64,000 nucleotides of DNA from Nansenia antarctica (lineage: Eukaryota > Chordata > Actinopteri > Argentiniformes > Microstomatidae). The stretch is from the NCBI GenBank assembly GCA_963989245.1, contig OZ022340.1:40332982-40396981 (forward strand), given 5' to 3'. The notes beneath the pieces were generated by a model. The model was not told the origin of the DNA. It saw nothing but the letters and a program-made list of their open reading frames with translations, and did no database searches. Every line of letters begins with the position of its first letter. The first letter of the stretch is position 1. Positions 8,541 through 19,012 of the stretch are shown piece after piece. Made by a program: the position numbers and the translations under genes.

Positions 8541-9026
8541 TTGGCTTGTGATAAACTGCCCCAGCAACCTCTACAAATAAGACCTAGTGCTATGATAATT
8601 AACACACACCCCTCTGACCAGCCTGGAGAGCATTGGCTGGCAGTTTATATATTGGAGAGAGTTGGGTGTTTTTTTGACAGTTTTGGAAATGCTCCAAATC
8701 ATTCAATATTTCCTAAATCGATTTATGACTTTTTAAACATGTCATGTGATGAGATACATTTATCAGACAAACAAGTTCAGGATGTCACATCGGTCACATG
8801 TGGTGAACACTGTATCTACTTCTTAAATCACATGTGTAGAGGCATCACCTATGATATGTTGATATCTAAATATTCTTCTAATCTGTTTAAAAATGACACA
8901 ATGGTAACACGTTTTGTGAAAAAGTTGCAACCGTGTGTGTGTGTGTTCATAATGTGTTTAGTTGTGTTCAACATGTTCAGACAATTGTGTAAGATTGTGC
9001 AAGTCAATAAAATGTTGGTCAAATAA
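8541..9026 (+). CDS. ORF P copy P9, adenain-like fragment, (GT)7
   Basis: Same protein as P2. Confidence 0.68.
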   Translation: MACDKLPQQPLQIRPSAMIINTHPSDQPGEHWLAVYILERVGCFFDSFGNAPNHSIFPKSIYDFLNMSCDEIHLSDKQVQDVTSVTCGEHCIYFLNHMCRGITYDMLISKYSSNLFKNDTMVTRFVKKLQPCVCVFIMCLVVFNMFRQLCKIVQVNKMLVK

Positions 9027-9115
9027 ATTATCAGAGTTCATGTATCATTACAATCATTTTTATTTAGTCAAGCAAGGGGTTTTAGTCAAACAATAACATA
9101 GTCTGTGGTGTAGCG

Positions 9116-9550
9116 ATGGTTGATAATGACTCTTTTACGGGCGACTATGGCAAGAACCCATTCAATTTTAAGAATTATAATCTAGAATATCTGGCAATAT
9201 ATGTTGACGGTGTCCAGTTCCCCACCAAACCATTACAACCGGACTTCCCTAATGGTTGCGTAACTCGTGAATTCTATCAACTGGTGTTATCAACAGGGAG
9301 ACATTTAAAGAACAGTGCTATGGCCATTGATCGAAACGATTTCCTGAGAGGGTACACTCTTTATGCATTTAATCTGACACCTGACGAGGATAATAGTCAG
9401 CATCTATCATTGATCAAGAGTGGTAACATACGCCTGGAGACACGTTTCAGGAACCCGCTGCCTAATACCATCAATCTAATAATTTATGCGGTATATGATA
9501 GTATGATTGAAGTGTCCCATCGCAGACAGGTTTTAGTTGATTACTATTAA
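9116..9550 (+). CDS. ORF A copy A9, 1-bp deletion upstream of ATG
   Basis: One G is lost from GTGGTGGTAG just before the ATG. The coding part from ATG is intact and identical to A1. This shows that the ATG, and not the upstream GTG codons, is the safest start to annotate. Confidence 0.68.
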   Translation: MVDNDSFTGDYGKNPFNFKNYNLEYLAIYVDGVQFPTKPLQPDFPNGCVTREFYQLVLSTGRHLKNSAMAIDRNDFLRGYTLYAFNLTPDEDNSQHLSLIKSGNIRLETRFRNPLPNTINLIIYAVYDSMIEVSHRRQVLVDYY

Positions 9551-9586
9551 GCATCATGAATACTGTGGAACTGACAGCCAGGTGTT

Positions 9587-10072
9587 TTGGCTTGTGATAA
9601 ACTGGCCCAGCAACCTCTACAAATAAGACCTAGTGCTATGATAATTAACACACACCCCTCTGACCAGCCTGGAGAGCATTGGCTGGCAGTTTATATATTG
9701 GAGAGAGTTGGGTGTTTTTTTGACAGTTTTGGAAATGCTCCAAATCATTCAATATTTCCTAAATCGATTTATGACTTTTTAAACATGTCATGTGATGAGA
9801 TACATTTATCAGACAAACAAGTTCAGGATGTCACATCGGTCACATGTGGTGAACACTGTATCTACTTCTTAAATCACATGTGTAGAGGCATCACCTATGA
9901 TATGTTGATATCTAAATATTCTTCTAATCTGTTTAAAAATGACACAATGGTAACACGTTTTGTGAAAAAGTTGCAACCGTGTGTGTGTGTGTTCATAATG
10001 TGTTTAGTTGTGTTCAACATGTTCAGACAATTGTGTAAGATTGTGCAAGTCAATAAAATGTTGGTCAAATAA
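9587..10072 (+). CDS. ORF P copy P10, adenain-like fragment, (GT)7, Pro7Ala
   Basis: The only Pro7Ala copy with seven instead of eight GT repeats, so tract length and Pro7Ala have been separated here by slippage or recombination. Confidence 0.68.
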   Translation: MACDKLAQQPLQIRPSAMIINTHPSDQPGEHWLAVYILERVGCFFDSFGNAPNHSIFPKSIYDFLNMSCDEIHLSDKQVQDVTSVTCGEHCIYFLNHMCRGITYDMLISKYSSNLFKNDTMVTRFVKKLQPCVCVFIMCLVVFNMFRQLCKIVQVNKMLVK

Positions 10073-10162
10073 ATTATCAGAGTTCATGTATCATTACAAT
10101 CATTTTTATTTAGTCAAGCAAGGGGTTTTAGTCAAACAATAACATAGTCTGTGGTGGTAGCG

Positions 10163-10597
10163 ATGGTTGATAATGACTCTTTTACGGGCGACTATGGCAA
10201 GAACCCATTCAATTTTAAGAATTATAATCTAGAATATCTGGCAATATATGTTGACGGTGTCCAGTTCCCCACCAAACCATTACAACCGGACTTCCCTAAT
10301 GGTTGCGTAACTCGTGAATTCTATCAACTGGTGTTATCAACAGGGAGACATTTAAAGAACAGTGCTATGGCCATTGATCGAAACGATTTCCTGAGAGGGT
10401 ACACTCTTTATGCATTTAATCTGACACCTGACGAGGATAATAGTCAGCATCTATCATTGATCAAGAGTGGTAACATACGCCTGGAGACACGTTTCAGGAA
10501 CCCGCTGCCTAATACCATCAATCTAATAATGTATGCGGTATATGATAGTATGATTGAAGTGTCCCATCGCAGACAGGTTTTAGTTGATTACTATTAA
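10163..10597 (+). CDS. ORF A copy A10, Ile123Met
   Basis: As A8. Confidence 0.68.
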   Translation: MVDNDSFTGDYGKNPFNFKNYNLEYLAIYVDGVQFPTKPLQPDFPNGCVTREFYQLVLSTGRHLKNSAMAIDRNDFLRGYTLYAFNLTPDEDNSQHLSLIKSGNIRLETRFRNPLPNTINLIMYAVYDSMIEVSHRRQVLVDYY

Positions 10598-10633
10598 GCA
10601 TCATGAATACTGTGGAACTGACAGCCAGGTGTT

Positions 10634-11119
10634 TTGGCTTGTGATAAACTGCCCCAGCAACCTCTACAAATAAGACCTAGTGCTATGATAATTAACACAC
10701 ACCCCTCTGACCAGCCTGGAGAGCATTGGCTGGCAGTTTATATATTGGAGAGAGTTGGGTGTTTTTTTGACAGTTTTGGAAATGCTCCAAATCATTCAAT
10801 ATTTCCTAAATCGATTTATGACTTTTTAAACATGTCATGTGATGAGATACATTTATCAGACAAACAAGTTCAGGATGTCACATCGGTCACATGTGGTGAA
10901 CACTGTATCTACTTCTTAAATCACATGTGTAGAGGCATCACCTATGATATGTTGATATCTAAATATTCTTCTAATCTGTTTAAAAATGACACAATGGTAA
11001 CACGTTTTGTGAAAAAGTTGCAACCGTGTGTGTGTGTGTTCATAATGTGTTTAGTTGTGTTCAACATGTTCAGACAATTGTGTAAGATTGTGCAAGTCAA
11101 TAAAATGTTGGTCAAATAA
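10634..11119 (+). CDS. ORF P copy P11, adenain-like fragment, (GT)7
   Basis: Same protein as P2. Confidence 0.68.
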   Translation: MACDKLPQQPLQIRPSAMIINTHPSDQPGEHWLAVYILERVGCFFDSFGNAPNHSIFPKSIYDFLNMSCDEIHLSDKQVQDVTSVTCGEHCIYFLNHMCRGITYDMLISKYSSNLFKNDTMVTRFVKKLQPCVCVFIMCLVVFNMFRQLCKIVQVNKMLVK

Positions 11120-11209
11120 ATTATCAGAGTTCATGTATCATTACAATCATTTTTATTTAGTCAAGCAAGGGGTTTTAGTCAAACAATAACATAGTCTGTG
11201 GTGGTAGCG

Positions 11210-11644
11210 ATGGTTGATAATGACTCTTTTACGGGCGACTATGGCAAGAACCCATTCAATTTTAAGAATTATAATCTAGAATATCTGGCAATATATGTTG
11301 ACGGTGTCCAGTTCCCCACCAAACCATTACAACCGGACTTCCCTAATGGTTGCGTAACTCGTGAATTCTATCAACTGGTGTTATCAACAGGGAGACATTT
11401 AAAGAACAGTGCTATGGCCATTGATCGAAACGATTTCCTGAGAGGGTACACTCTTTATGCATTTAATCTGACACCTGACGAGGATAATAGTCAGCATCTA
11501 TCATTGATCAAGAGTGGTAACATACGCCTGGAGACACGTTTCAGGAACCCGCTGCCTAATACCATCAATCTAATAATTTATGCGGTATATGATAGTATGA
11601 TTGAAGTGTCCCATCGCAGACAGGTTTTAGTTGATTACTATTAA
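11210..11644 (+). CDS. ORF A copy A11
   Basis: Protein identical to A1. Confidence 0.68.
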   Translation: MVDNDSFTGDYGKNPFNFKNYNLEYLAIYVDGVQFPTKPLQPDFPNGCVTREFYQLVLSTGRHLKNSAMAIDRNDFLRGYTLYAFNLTPDEDNSQHLSLIKSGNIRLETRFRNPLPNTINLIIYAVYDSMIEVSHRRQVLVDYY

Positions 11645-11680
11645 GCATCATGAATACTGTGGAACTGACAGCCAGGTGTT

Positions 11681-12137
11681 TTGGCTTGTGATAAACTGCC
11701 CCAGCAACCTCTACAAATAAGACCTAGTGCTATGATAATTAACACACACCCCTCTGACCAGCCTGGAGAGCATTGGCTGGCAGTTTATATATTGGAGAGA
11801 GTTGGGTGTTTTTTTTGACAGTTTTGGAAATGCTCCAAATCATTCAATATTTCCTAAATCGATTTATGACTTTTTAAACATGTCATGTGATGAGATACAT
11901 TTATCAGACAAACAAGTTCAGGATGTCACATCGGTCACATGTGGTGAACACTGTATCTACTTCTTAAATCACATGTGTAGAGGCATCACCTATGATATGT
12001 TGATATCTAAATATTCTTCTAATCTGTTTAAAAATGACACAATGGTAACACGTTTTGTGAAAAAGTTGCAACCGTGTGTGTGTGTGTGTGTTCATAATGT
12101 GTTTAGTTGTGTTCAACATGTTCAGACAATTGTGTAA
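11681..12137 (+). pseudogene. ORF P copy P12, frameshifted at T8 run, (GT)9
   Basis: The T7 run coding GCFF has eight T here (around 11809-11816), which breaks the frame between His31 and Asp46. The GT tract is the longest in the window (nine repeats), which returns the tail to the 149-type frame with two extra residues. Same T8 change as P36. Confidence 0.72.
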
Positions 12138-12261
12138 GATTGTGCAAGTCAATAAAATGTTGGTCAAATAAATTATCAGAGTTCATGTATCATTACAATC
12201 ATTTTTATTTAGTCAAGCAAGGGGTTTTAGTCAAACAATAACATAGTCTGTGGTGGTAGCG

Positions 12262-12696
12262 ATGGTTGATAATGACTCTTTTACGGGCGACTATGGCAAG
12301 AACCCATTCAATTTTAAGAATTATAATCTAGAATATCTGGCAATATATGTTGACGGTGTCCAGTTCCCCACCAAACCATTACAACCGGACTTCCCTAATG
12401 GTTGCGTAACTCGTGAATTCTATCAACTGGTGTTATCAACAGGGAGACATTTAAAGAACAGTGCTATGGCCATTGATCGAAACGATTTCCTGAGAGGGTA
12501 CACTCTTTATGCATTTAATCTGACACCTGACGAGGATAATAGTCAGCATCTATCATTGATCAAGAGTGGTAACATACGCCTGGAGACACGTTTCAGGAAC
12601 CCGCTGCCTAATACCATCAATCTAATAATTTATGCAGTATATGATAGTATGATTGAAGTGTCCCATCGCAGACAGGTTTTAGTTGATTACTATTAA
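12262..12696 (+). CDS. ORF A copy A12
   Basis: Protein as A1; carries a synonymous GCG to GCA change near the C-terminus. Confidence 0.68.
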   Translation: MVDNDSFTGDYGKNPFNFKNYNLEYLAIYVDGVQFPTKPLQPDFPNGCVTREFYQLVLSTGRHLKNSAMAIDRNDFLRGYTLYAFNLTPDEDNSQHLSLIKSGNIRLETRFRNPLPNTINLIIYAVYDSMIEVSHRRQVLVDYY

Positions 12697-12732
12697 GCAT
12701 CATGAATACTGTGGAACTGACAGCCAGGTGTT

Positions 12733-13182
12733 TTGGCTTGTGATAAACTGCCCCAGCAACCTCTACAAATAAGACCTAGTGCTATGATAATTAACACACA
12801 CCCCTCTGACCAGCCTGGAGAGCATTGGCTGGCAGTTTATATATTGGAGAGAGTTGGGTGTTTTTTTGACAGTTTTGGAAATGCTCCAAATCATTCAATA
12901 TTTCCTAAATCGATTTATGACTTTTTAAACATGTCATGTGATGAGATACATTTATCAGACAAACAAGTTCAGGATGTCACATCGGTCACATGTGGTGAAC
13001 ACTGTATCTACTTCTTAAATCACATGTGTAGAGGCATCACCTATGATATGTTGATATCTAAATATTCTTCTAATCTGTTTAAAAATGACACAATGGTAAC
13101 ACATTTTGTGAAAAAGTTGCAACCGTGTGTGTGTGTTCATAATGTGTTTAGTTGTGTTCAACATGTTCAGACAATTGTGTAA
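12733..13182 (+). CDS. ORF P copy P13, adenain-like fragment, (GT)6, Arg124His
   Basis: 149-residue form like P1, with a private Arg124His (CGT to CAT) in MVTRF. Starts the 12733-19012 copy of the six-unit block. Confidence 0.68.
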   Translation: MACDKLPQQPLQIRPSAMIINTHPSDQPGEHWLAVYILERVGCFFDSFGNAPNHSIFPKSIYDFLNMSCDEIHLSDKQVQDVTSVTCGEHCIYFLNHMCRGITYDMLISKYSSNLFKNDTMVTHFVKKLQPCVCVHNVFSCVQHVQTIV

Positions 13183-13306
13183 GATTGTGCAAGTCAATAA
13201 AATGTTGGTCAAATAAATTATCAGAGTTCATGTATCATTACAATCATTTTTATTTAGTCAAGCAAGGGGTTTTAGTCAAACAATAACATAGTCTGTGGTG
13301 GTAGCG

Positions 13307-13741
13307 ATGGTTGATAATGACTCTTTTACGGGCGACTATGGCAAGAACCCATTCAATTTTAAGAATTATAATCTAGAATATCTGGCAATATATGTTGACG
13401 GTGTCCAGTTCCCCACCAAACCATTACAACCGGACTTCCCTAATGGTTGCGTAACTCGTGAATTCTATCAACTGGTGTTATCAACAGGGAGACATTTAAA
13501 GAACAGTGCTATGGCCATTGATCGAAACGATTTCCTGAGAGGGTACACTCTTTATGCATTTAATCTGACACCTGACGAGGATAATAGTCAGCATCTATCA
13601 TTGATCAAGAGTGGTAACATACGCCTGGAGACACGTTTCAGGAACCCGCTGCCTAATACCATCAATCTAATAATTTATGCGGTATATGATAGTATGATTG
13701 AAGTGTCCCATCGCAGACAGGTTTTAGTTGATTACTATTAA
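13307..13741 (+). CDS. ORF A copy A13
   Basis: Protein identical to A1. Confidence 0.68.
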   Translation: MVDNDSFTGDYGKNPFNFKNYNLEYLAIYVDGVQFPTKPLQPDFPNGCVTREFYQLVLSTGRHLKNSAMAIDRNDFLRGYTLYAFNLTPDEDNSQHLSLIKSGNIRLETRFRNPLPNTINLIIYAVYDSMIEVSHRRQVLVDYY

Positions 13742-13777
13742 GCATCATGAATACTGTGGAACTGACAGCCAGGTGTT

Positions 13778-14263
13778 TTGGCTTGTGATAAACTGCCCCA
13801 GCAACCTCTACAAATAAGACCTAGTGCTATGATAATTAACACACACCCCTCTGACCAGCCTGGAGAGCATTGGCTGGCAGTTTATATATTGGAGAGAGTT
13901 GGGTGTTTTTTTGACAGTTTTGGAAATGCTCCAAATCATTCAATATTTCCTAAATCGATTTATGACTTTTTAAACATGTCATGTGATGAGATACATTTAT
14001 CAGACAAACAAGTTCAGGATGTCACATCGGTCACATGTGGTGAACACTGTATCTACTTCTTAAATCACATGTGTAGAGGCATCACCTATGATATGTTGAT
14101 ATCTAAATATTCTTCTAATCTGTTTAAAAATGACACAATGGTAACACGTTTTGTGAAAAAGTTGCAACCGTGTGTGTGTGTGTTCATAATGTGTTTAGTT
14201 GTGTTCAACATGTTCAGACAATTGTGTAAGATTGTGCAAGTCAATAAAATGTTGGTCAAATAA
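13778..14263 (+). CDS. ORF P copy P14, adenain-like fragment, (GT)7
   Basis: Same protein as P2; also shares P2's CAATAAT spacer variant. Confidence 0.68.
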   Translation: MACDKLPQQPLQIRPSAMIINTHPSDQPGEHWLAVYILERVGCFFDSFGNAPNHSIFPKSIYDFLNMSCDEIHLSDKQVQDVTSVTCGEHCIYFLNHMCRGITYDMLISKYSSNLFKNDTMVTRFVKKLQPCVCVFIMCLVVFNMFRQLCKIVQVNKMLVK

Positions 14264-14353
14264 ATTATCAGAGTTCATGTATCATTACAATAATTTTTAT
14301 TTAGTCAAGCAAGGGGTTTTAGTCAAACAATAACATAGTCTGTGGTGGTAGCG

Positions 14354-14788
14354 ATGGTTGATAATGACTCTTTTACGGGCGACTATGGCAAGAACCCATT
14401 CAATTTTAAGAATTATAATCTAGAATATCTGGCAATATATGTTGACGGTGTCCAGTTCCCCACCAAACCATTACAACCGGACTTCCCTAATGGTTGCGTA
14501 ACTCGTGAATTCTATCAACTGGTGTTATCAACAGGGAGACATTTAAAGAACAGTGCTATGGCCATTGATCGAAACGATTTCCTGAGAGGGTACACTCTTT
14601 ATGCATTTAATCTGACACCTGACGAGGATAATAGTCAGCATCTATCATTGATCAAGAGTGGTAACATACGCCTGGAGACACGTTTCAGGAACCCGCTGCC
14701 TAATACCATCAATCTAATAATTTATGCGGTATATGATAGTATGATTGAAGTGTCCCATCGCAGACAGGTTTTAGTTGATTACTATTAA
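14354..14788 (+). CDS. ORF A copy A14
   Basis: Protein identical to A1. Confidence 0.68.
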   Translation: MVDNDSFTGDYGKNPFNFKNYNLEYLAIYVDGVQFPTKPLQPDFPNGCVTREFYQLVLSTGRHLKNSAMAIDRNDFLRGYTLYAFNLTPDEDNSQHLSLIKSGNIRLETRFRNPLPNTINLIIYAVYDSMIEVSHRRQVLVDYY

Positions 14789-14824
14789 GCATCATGAATA
14801 CTGTGGAACTGACAGCCAGGTGTT

Positions 14825-15310
14825 TTGGCTTGTGATAAACTGCCCCAGCAACCTCTACAAATAAGACCTAGTGCTATGATAATTAACACACACCCCTCTG
14901 ACCAGCCTGGAGAGCATTGGCTGGCAGTTTATATATTGGAGAGAGTTGGGTGTTTTTTTGACAGTTTTGGAAATGCTCCAAATCATTCAATATTTCCTAA
15001 ATCGATTTATGACTTTTTAAACATGTCATGTGATGAGATACATTTATCAGACAAACAAGTTCAGGATGTCACATCGGTCACATGTGGTGAACACTGTATC
15101 TACTTCTTAAATCACATGTGTAGAGGCATCACCTATGATATGTTGATATCTAAATATTCTTCTAATCTGTTTAAAAATGACACAATGGTAACACGTTTTG
15201 TGAAAAAGTTGCAACCGTGTGTGTGTGTGTTCATAATGTGTTTAGTTGTGTTCAACATGTTCAGACAATTGTGTAAGATTGTGCAAGTCAATAAAATGTT
15301 GGTCAAATAA
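14825..15310 (+). CDS. ORF P copy P15, adenain-like fragment, (GT)7
   Basis: Same protein as P2. Confidence 0.68.
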   Translation: MACDKLPQQPLQIRPSAMIINTHPSDQPGEHWLAVYILERVGCFFDSFGNAPNHSIFPKSIYDFLNMSCDEIHLSDKQVQDVTSVTCGEHCIYFLNHMCRGITYDMLISKYSSNLFKNDTMVTRFVKKLQPCVCVFIMCLVVFNMFRQLCKIVQVNKMLVK

Positions 15311-15400
15311 ATTATCAGAGTTCATGTATCATTACAATCATTTTTATTTAGTCAAGCAAGGGGTTTTAGTCAAACAATAACATAGTCTGTGGTGGTAGCG

Positions 15401-15835
15401 ATGGTTGATAATGACTCTTTTACGGGCGACTATGGCAAGAACCCATTCAATTTTAAGAATTATAATCTAGAATATCTGGCAATATATGTTGACGGTGTCC
15501 AGTTCCCCACCAAACCATTACAACCGGACTTCCCTAATGGTTGCGTAACTCGTGAATTCTATCAACTGGTGTTATCAACAGGGAGACATTTAAAGAACAG
15601 TGCTATGGCCATTGATCGAAACGATTTCCTGAGAGGGTACACTCTTTATGCATTTAATCTGACACCTGACGAGGATAATAGTCAGCATCTATCATTGATC
15701 AAGAGTGGTAACATACGCCTGGAGACACGTTTCAGGAACCCGCTGCCTAATACCATCAATCTAATAATTTATGCGGTATATGATAGTATGATTGAAGTGT
15801 CCCATCGCAGACAGGTTTTAGTTGATTACTATTAA
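15401..15835 (+). CDS. ORF A copy A15
   Basis: Protein identical to A1. Confidence 0.68.
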   Translation: MVDNDSFTGDYGKNPFNFKNYNLEYLAIYVDGVQFPTKPLQPDFPNGCVTREFYQLVLSTGRHLKNSAMAIDRNDFLRGYTLYAFNLTPDEDNSQHLSLIKSGNIRLETRFRNPLPNTINLIIYAVYDSMIEVSHRRQVLVDYY

Positions 15836-15871
15836 GCATCATGAATACTGTGGAACTGACAGCCAGGTGTT

Positions 15872-16357
15872 TTGGCTTGTGATCAACTGCCCCAGCAACC
15901 TCTACAAATAAGACCTAGTGCTATGATAATTAACACACACCCCTCTGACCAGCCTGGAGAGCATTGGCTGGCAGTTTATATATTGGAGAGAGTTGGGTGT
16001 TTTTTTGACAGTTTTGGAAATGCTCCAAATCATTCAATATTTCCTAAATCGATTTATGACTTTTTAAACATGTCATGTGATGAGATACATTTATCAGACA
16101 AACAAGTTCAGGATGTCACATCGGTCACATGTGGTGAACACTGTATCTACTTCTTAAATCACATGTGTAGAGGCATCACCTATGATATGTTGATATCTAA
16201 ATATTCTTCTAATCTGTTTAAAAATGACACAATGGTAACACGTTTTGTGAAAAAGTTGCAACCGTGTGTGTGTGTGTTCATAATGTGTTTAGTTGTGTTC
16301 AACATGTTCAGACAATTGTGTAAGATTGTGCAAGTCAATAAAATGTTGGTCAAATAA
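15872..16357 (+). CDS. ORF P copy P16, adenain-like fragment, (GT)7, Lys5Gln
   Basis: As P4, its counterpart in the earlier block. Confidence 0.68.
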   Translation: MACDQLPQQPLQIRPSAMIINTHPSDQPGEHWLAVYILERVGCFFDSFGNAPNHSIFPKSIYDFLNMSCDEIHLSDKQVQDVTSVTCGEHCIYFLNHMCRGITYDMLISKYSSNLFKNDTMVTRFVKKLQPCVCVFIMCLVVFNMFRQLCKIVQVNKMLVK

Positions 16358-16447
16358 ATTATCAGAGTTCATGTATCATTACAATCATTTTTATTTAGTC
16401 AAGCAAGGGGTTTTAGTCAAACAATAACATAGTCTGTGGTGGTAGCG

Positions 16448-16882
16448 ATGGTTGATAATGACTCTTTTACGGGCGACTATGGCAAGAACCCATTCAATTT
16501 TAAGAATTATAATCTAGAATATCTGGCAATATATGTTGACGGTGTCCAGTTCCCCACCAAACCATTACAACCGGACTTCCCTAATGGTTGCGTAACTCGT
16601 GAATTCTATCAACTGGTGTTATCAACAGGGAGACATTTAAAGAACAGTGCTATGGCCATTGATCGAAACGATTTCCTGAGAGGGTACACTCTTTATGCAT
16701 TTAATCTGACACCTGACGAGGATAATAGTCAGCATCTATCATTGATCAAGAGTGGTAACATACGCCTGGAGACACGTTTCAGGAACCCGCTGCCTAATAC
16801 CATCAATCTAATAATTTATGCGGTATATGATAGTATGATTGAAGTGTCCCATCGCAGACAGGTTTTAGTTGATTACTATTAA
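16448..16882 (+). CDS. ORF A copy A16
   Basis: Protein identical to A1. Confidence 0.68.
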   Translation: MVDNDSFTGDYGKNPFNFKNYNLEYLAIYVDGVQFPTKPLQPDFPNGCVTREFYQLVLSTGRHLKNSAMAIDRNDFLRGYTLYAFNLTPDEDNSQHLSLIKSGNIRLETRFRNPLPNTINLIIYAVYDSMIEVSHRRQVLVDYY

Positions 16883-16918
16883 GCATCATGAATACTGTGG
16901 AACTGACAGCCAGGTGTT

Positions 16919-17404
16919 TTGGCTTGTGATAAACTGCCCCAGCAACCTCTACAAATAAGACCTAGTGCTATGATAATTAACACACACCCCTCTGACCAGC
17001 CTGGAGAGCATTGGCTGGCAGTTTATATATTGGAGAGAGTTGGGTGTTTTTTTGACAGTTTTGGAAATGCTCCAAATCATTCAATATTTCCTAAATCGAT
17101 TTATGACTTTTTAAACATGTCATGTGATGAGATACATTTATCAGACAAACAAGTTCAGGATGTCACATCGGTCACATGTGGTGAACACTGTATCTACTTC
17201 TTAAATCACATGTGTAGAGGCATCACCTATGATATGTTGATATCTAAATATTCTTCTAATCTGTTTAAAAATGACACAATGGTAACACGTTTTGTGAAAA
17301 AGTTGCAACCGTGTGTGTGTGTGTTCATAATGTGTTTAGTTGTGTTCAACATGTTCAGACAATTGTGTAAGATTGTGCAAGTCAATAAAATGTTGGTCAA
17401 ATAA
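16919..17404 (+). CDS. ORF P copy P17, adenain-like fragment, (GT)7
   Basis: Same protein as P2. Confidence 0.68.
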   Translation: MACDKLPQQPLQIRPSAMIINTHPSDQPGEHWLAVYILERVGCFFDSFGNAPNHSIFPKSIYDFLNMSCDEIHLSDKQVQDVTSVTCGEHCIYFLNHMCRGITYDMLISKYSSNLFKNDTMVTRFVKKLQPCVCVFIMCLVVFNMFRQLCKIVQVNKMLVK

Positions 17405-17494
17405 ATTATCAGAGTTCATGTATCATTACAATCATTTTTATTTAGTCAAGCAAGGGGTTTTAGTCAAACAATAACATAGTCTGTGGTGGTAGCG

Positions 17495-17929
17495 ATGGTT
17501 GATAATGACTCTTTTACGGGCGACTATGGCAAGAACCCATTCAATTTTAAGAATTATAATCTAGAATATCTGGCAATATATGTTGACGGTGTCCAGTTCC
17601 CCACCAAACCATTACAACCGGACTTCCCTAATGGTTGCGTAACTCGTGAATTCTATCAACTGGTGTTATCAACAGGGAGACATTTAAAGAACAGTGCTAT
17701 GGCCATTGATCGAAACGATTTCCTGAGAGGGTACACTCTTTATGCATTTAATCTGACACCTGACGAGGATAATAGTCAGCATCTATCATTGATCAAGAGT
17801 GGTAACATACGCCTGGAGACACGTTTCAGGAACCCGCTGCCTAATACCATCAATCTAATAATTTATGCGGTATATGATAGTATGATTGAAGTGTCCCATC
17901 GCAGACAGGTTTTAGTTGATTACTATTAA
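17495..17929 (+). CDS. ORF A copy A17
   Basis: Protein identical to A1. Confidence 0.68.
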   Translation: MVDNDSFTGDYGKNPFNFKNYNLEYLAIYVDGVQFPTKPLQPDFPNGCVTREFYQLVLSTGRHLKNSAMAIDRNDFLRGYTLYAFNLTPDEDNSQHLSLIKSGNIRLETRFRNPLPNTINLIIYAVYDSMIEVSHRRQVLVDYY

Positions 17930-17965
17930 GCATCATGAATACTGTGGAACTGACAGCCAGGTGTT

Positions 17966-18451
17966 TTGGCTTGTGATCAACTGCCCCAGCAACCTCTACA
18001 AATAAGACCTAGTGCTATGATAATTAACACACACCCCTCTGACCAGCCTGGAGAGCATTGGCTGGCAGTTTATATATTGGAGAGAGTTGGGTGTTTTTTT
18101 GACAGTTTTGGAAATGCTCCAAATCATTCAATATTTCCTAAATCGATTTATGACTTTTTAAACATGTCATGTGATGAGATACATTTATCAGACAAACAAG
18201 TTCAGGATGTCACATCGGTCACATGTGGTGAACACTGTATCTACTTCTTAAATCACATGTGTAGAGGCATCACCTATGATATGTTGATATCTAAATATTC
18301 TTCTAATCTGTTTAAAAATGACACAATGGTAACACGTTTTGTGAAAAAGTTGCAACCGTGTGTGTGTGTGTTCATAATGTGTTTAGTTGTGTTCAACATG
18401 TTCAGACAATTGTGTAAGATTGTGCAAGTCAATAAAATGTTGGTCAAATAA
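17966..18451 (+). CDS. ORF P copy P18, adenain-like fragment, (GT)7, Lys5Gln
   Basis: As P4; last unit of the repeated six-unit block. Confidence 0.68.
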   Translation: MACDQLPQQPLQIRPSAMIINTHPSDQPGEHWLAVYILERVGCFFDSFGNAPNHSIFPKSIYDFLNMSCDEIHLSDKQVQDVTSVTCGEHCIYFLNHMCRGITYDMLISKYSSNLFKNDTMVTRFVKKLQPCVCVFIMCLVVFNMFRQLCKIVQVNKMLVK

Positions 18452-18541
18452 ATTATCAGAGTTCATGTATCATTACAATCATTTTTATTTAGTCAAGCAA
18501 GGGGTTTTAGTCAAACAATAACATAGTCTGTGGTGGTAGCG

Positions 18542-18976
18542 ATGGTTGATAATGACTCTTTTACGGGCGACTATGGCAAGAACCCATTCAATTTTAAGAA
18601 TTATAATCTAGAATATCTGGCAATATATGTTGACGGTGTCCAGTTCCCCACCAAACCATTACAACCGGACTTCCCTAATGGTTGCGTAACTCGTGAATTC
18701 TATCAACTGGTGTTATCAACAGGGAGACATTTAAAGAACAGTGCTATGGCCATTGATCGAAACGATTTCCTGAGAGGGTACACTCTTTATGCATTTAATC
18801 TGACACCTGACGAGGATAATAGTCAGCATCTATCATTGATCAAGAGTGGTAACATACGCCTGGAGACACGTTTCAGGAACCCGCTGCCTAATACCATCAA
18901 TCTAATAATTTATGCGGTATATGATAGTATGATTGAAGTGTCCCATCGCAGACAGGTTTTAGTTGATTACTATTAA
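18542..18976 (+). CDS. ORF A copy A18
   Basis: Protein identical to A1. Confidence 0.68.
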   Translation: MVDNDSFTGDYGKNPFNFKNYNLEYLAIYVDGVQFPTKPLQPDFPNGCVTREFYQLVLSTGRHLKNSAMAIDRNDFLRGYTLYAFNLTPDEDNSQHLSLIKSGNIRLETRFRNPLPNTINLIIYAVYDSMIEVSHRRQVLVDYY

Positions 18977-19012
18977 GCATCATGAATACTGTGGAACTGA
19001 CAGCCAGGTGTT

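Larger units (their letters stand above)
12733..19012 (+). repeat. Six-unit higher-order block, copy 2
   Basis: Repeats the variant order of 169-6448 unit by unit, 12,564 bp downstream; differs by the private Arg124His in its first unit. Confidence 0.7.
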
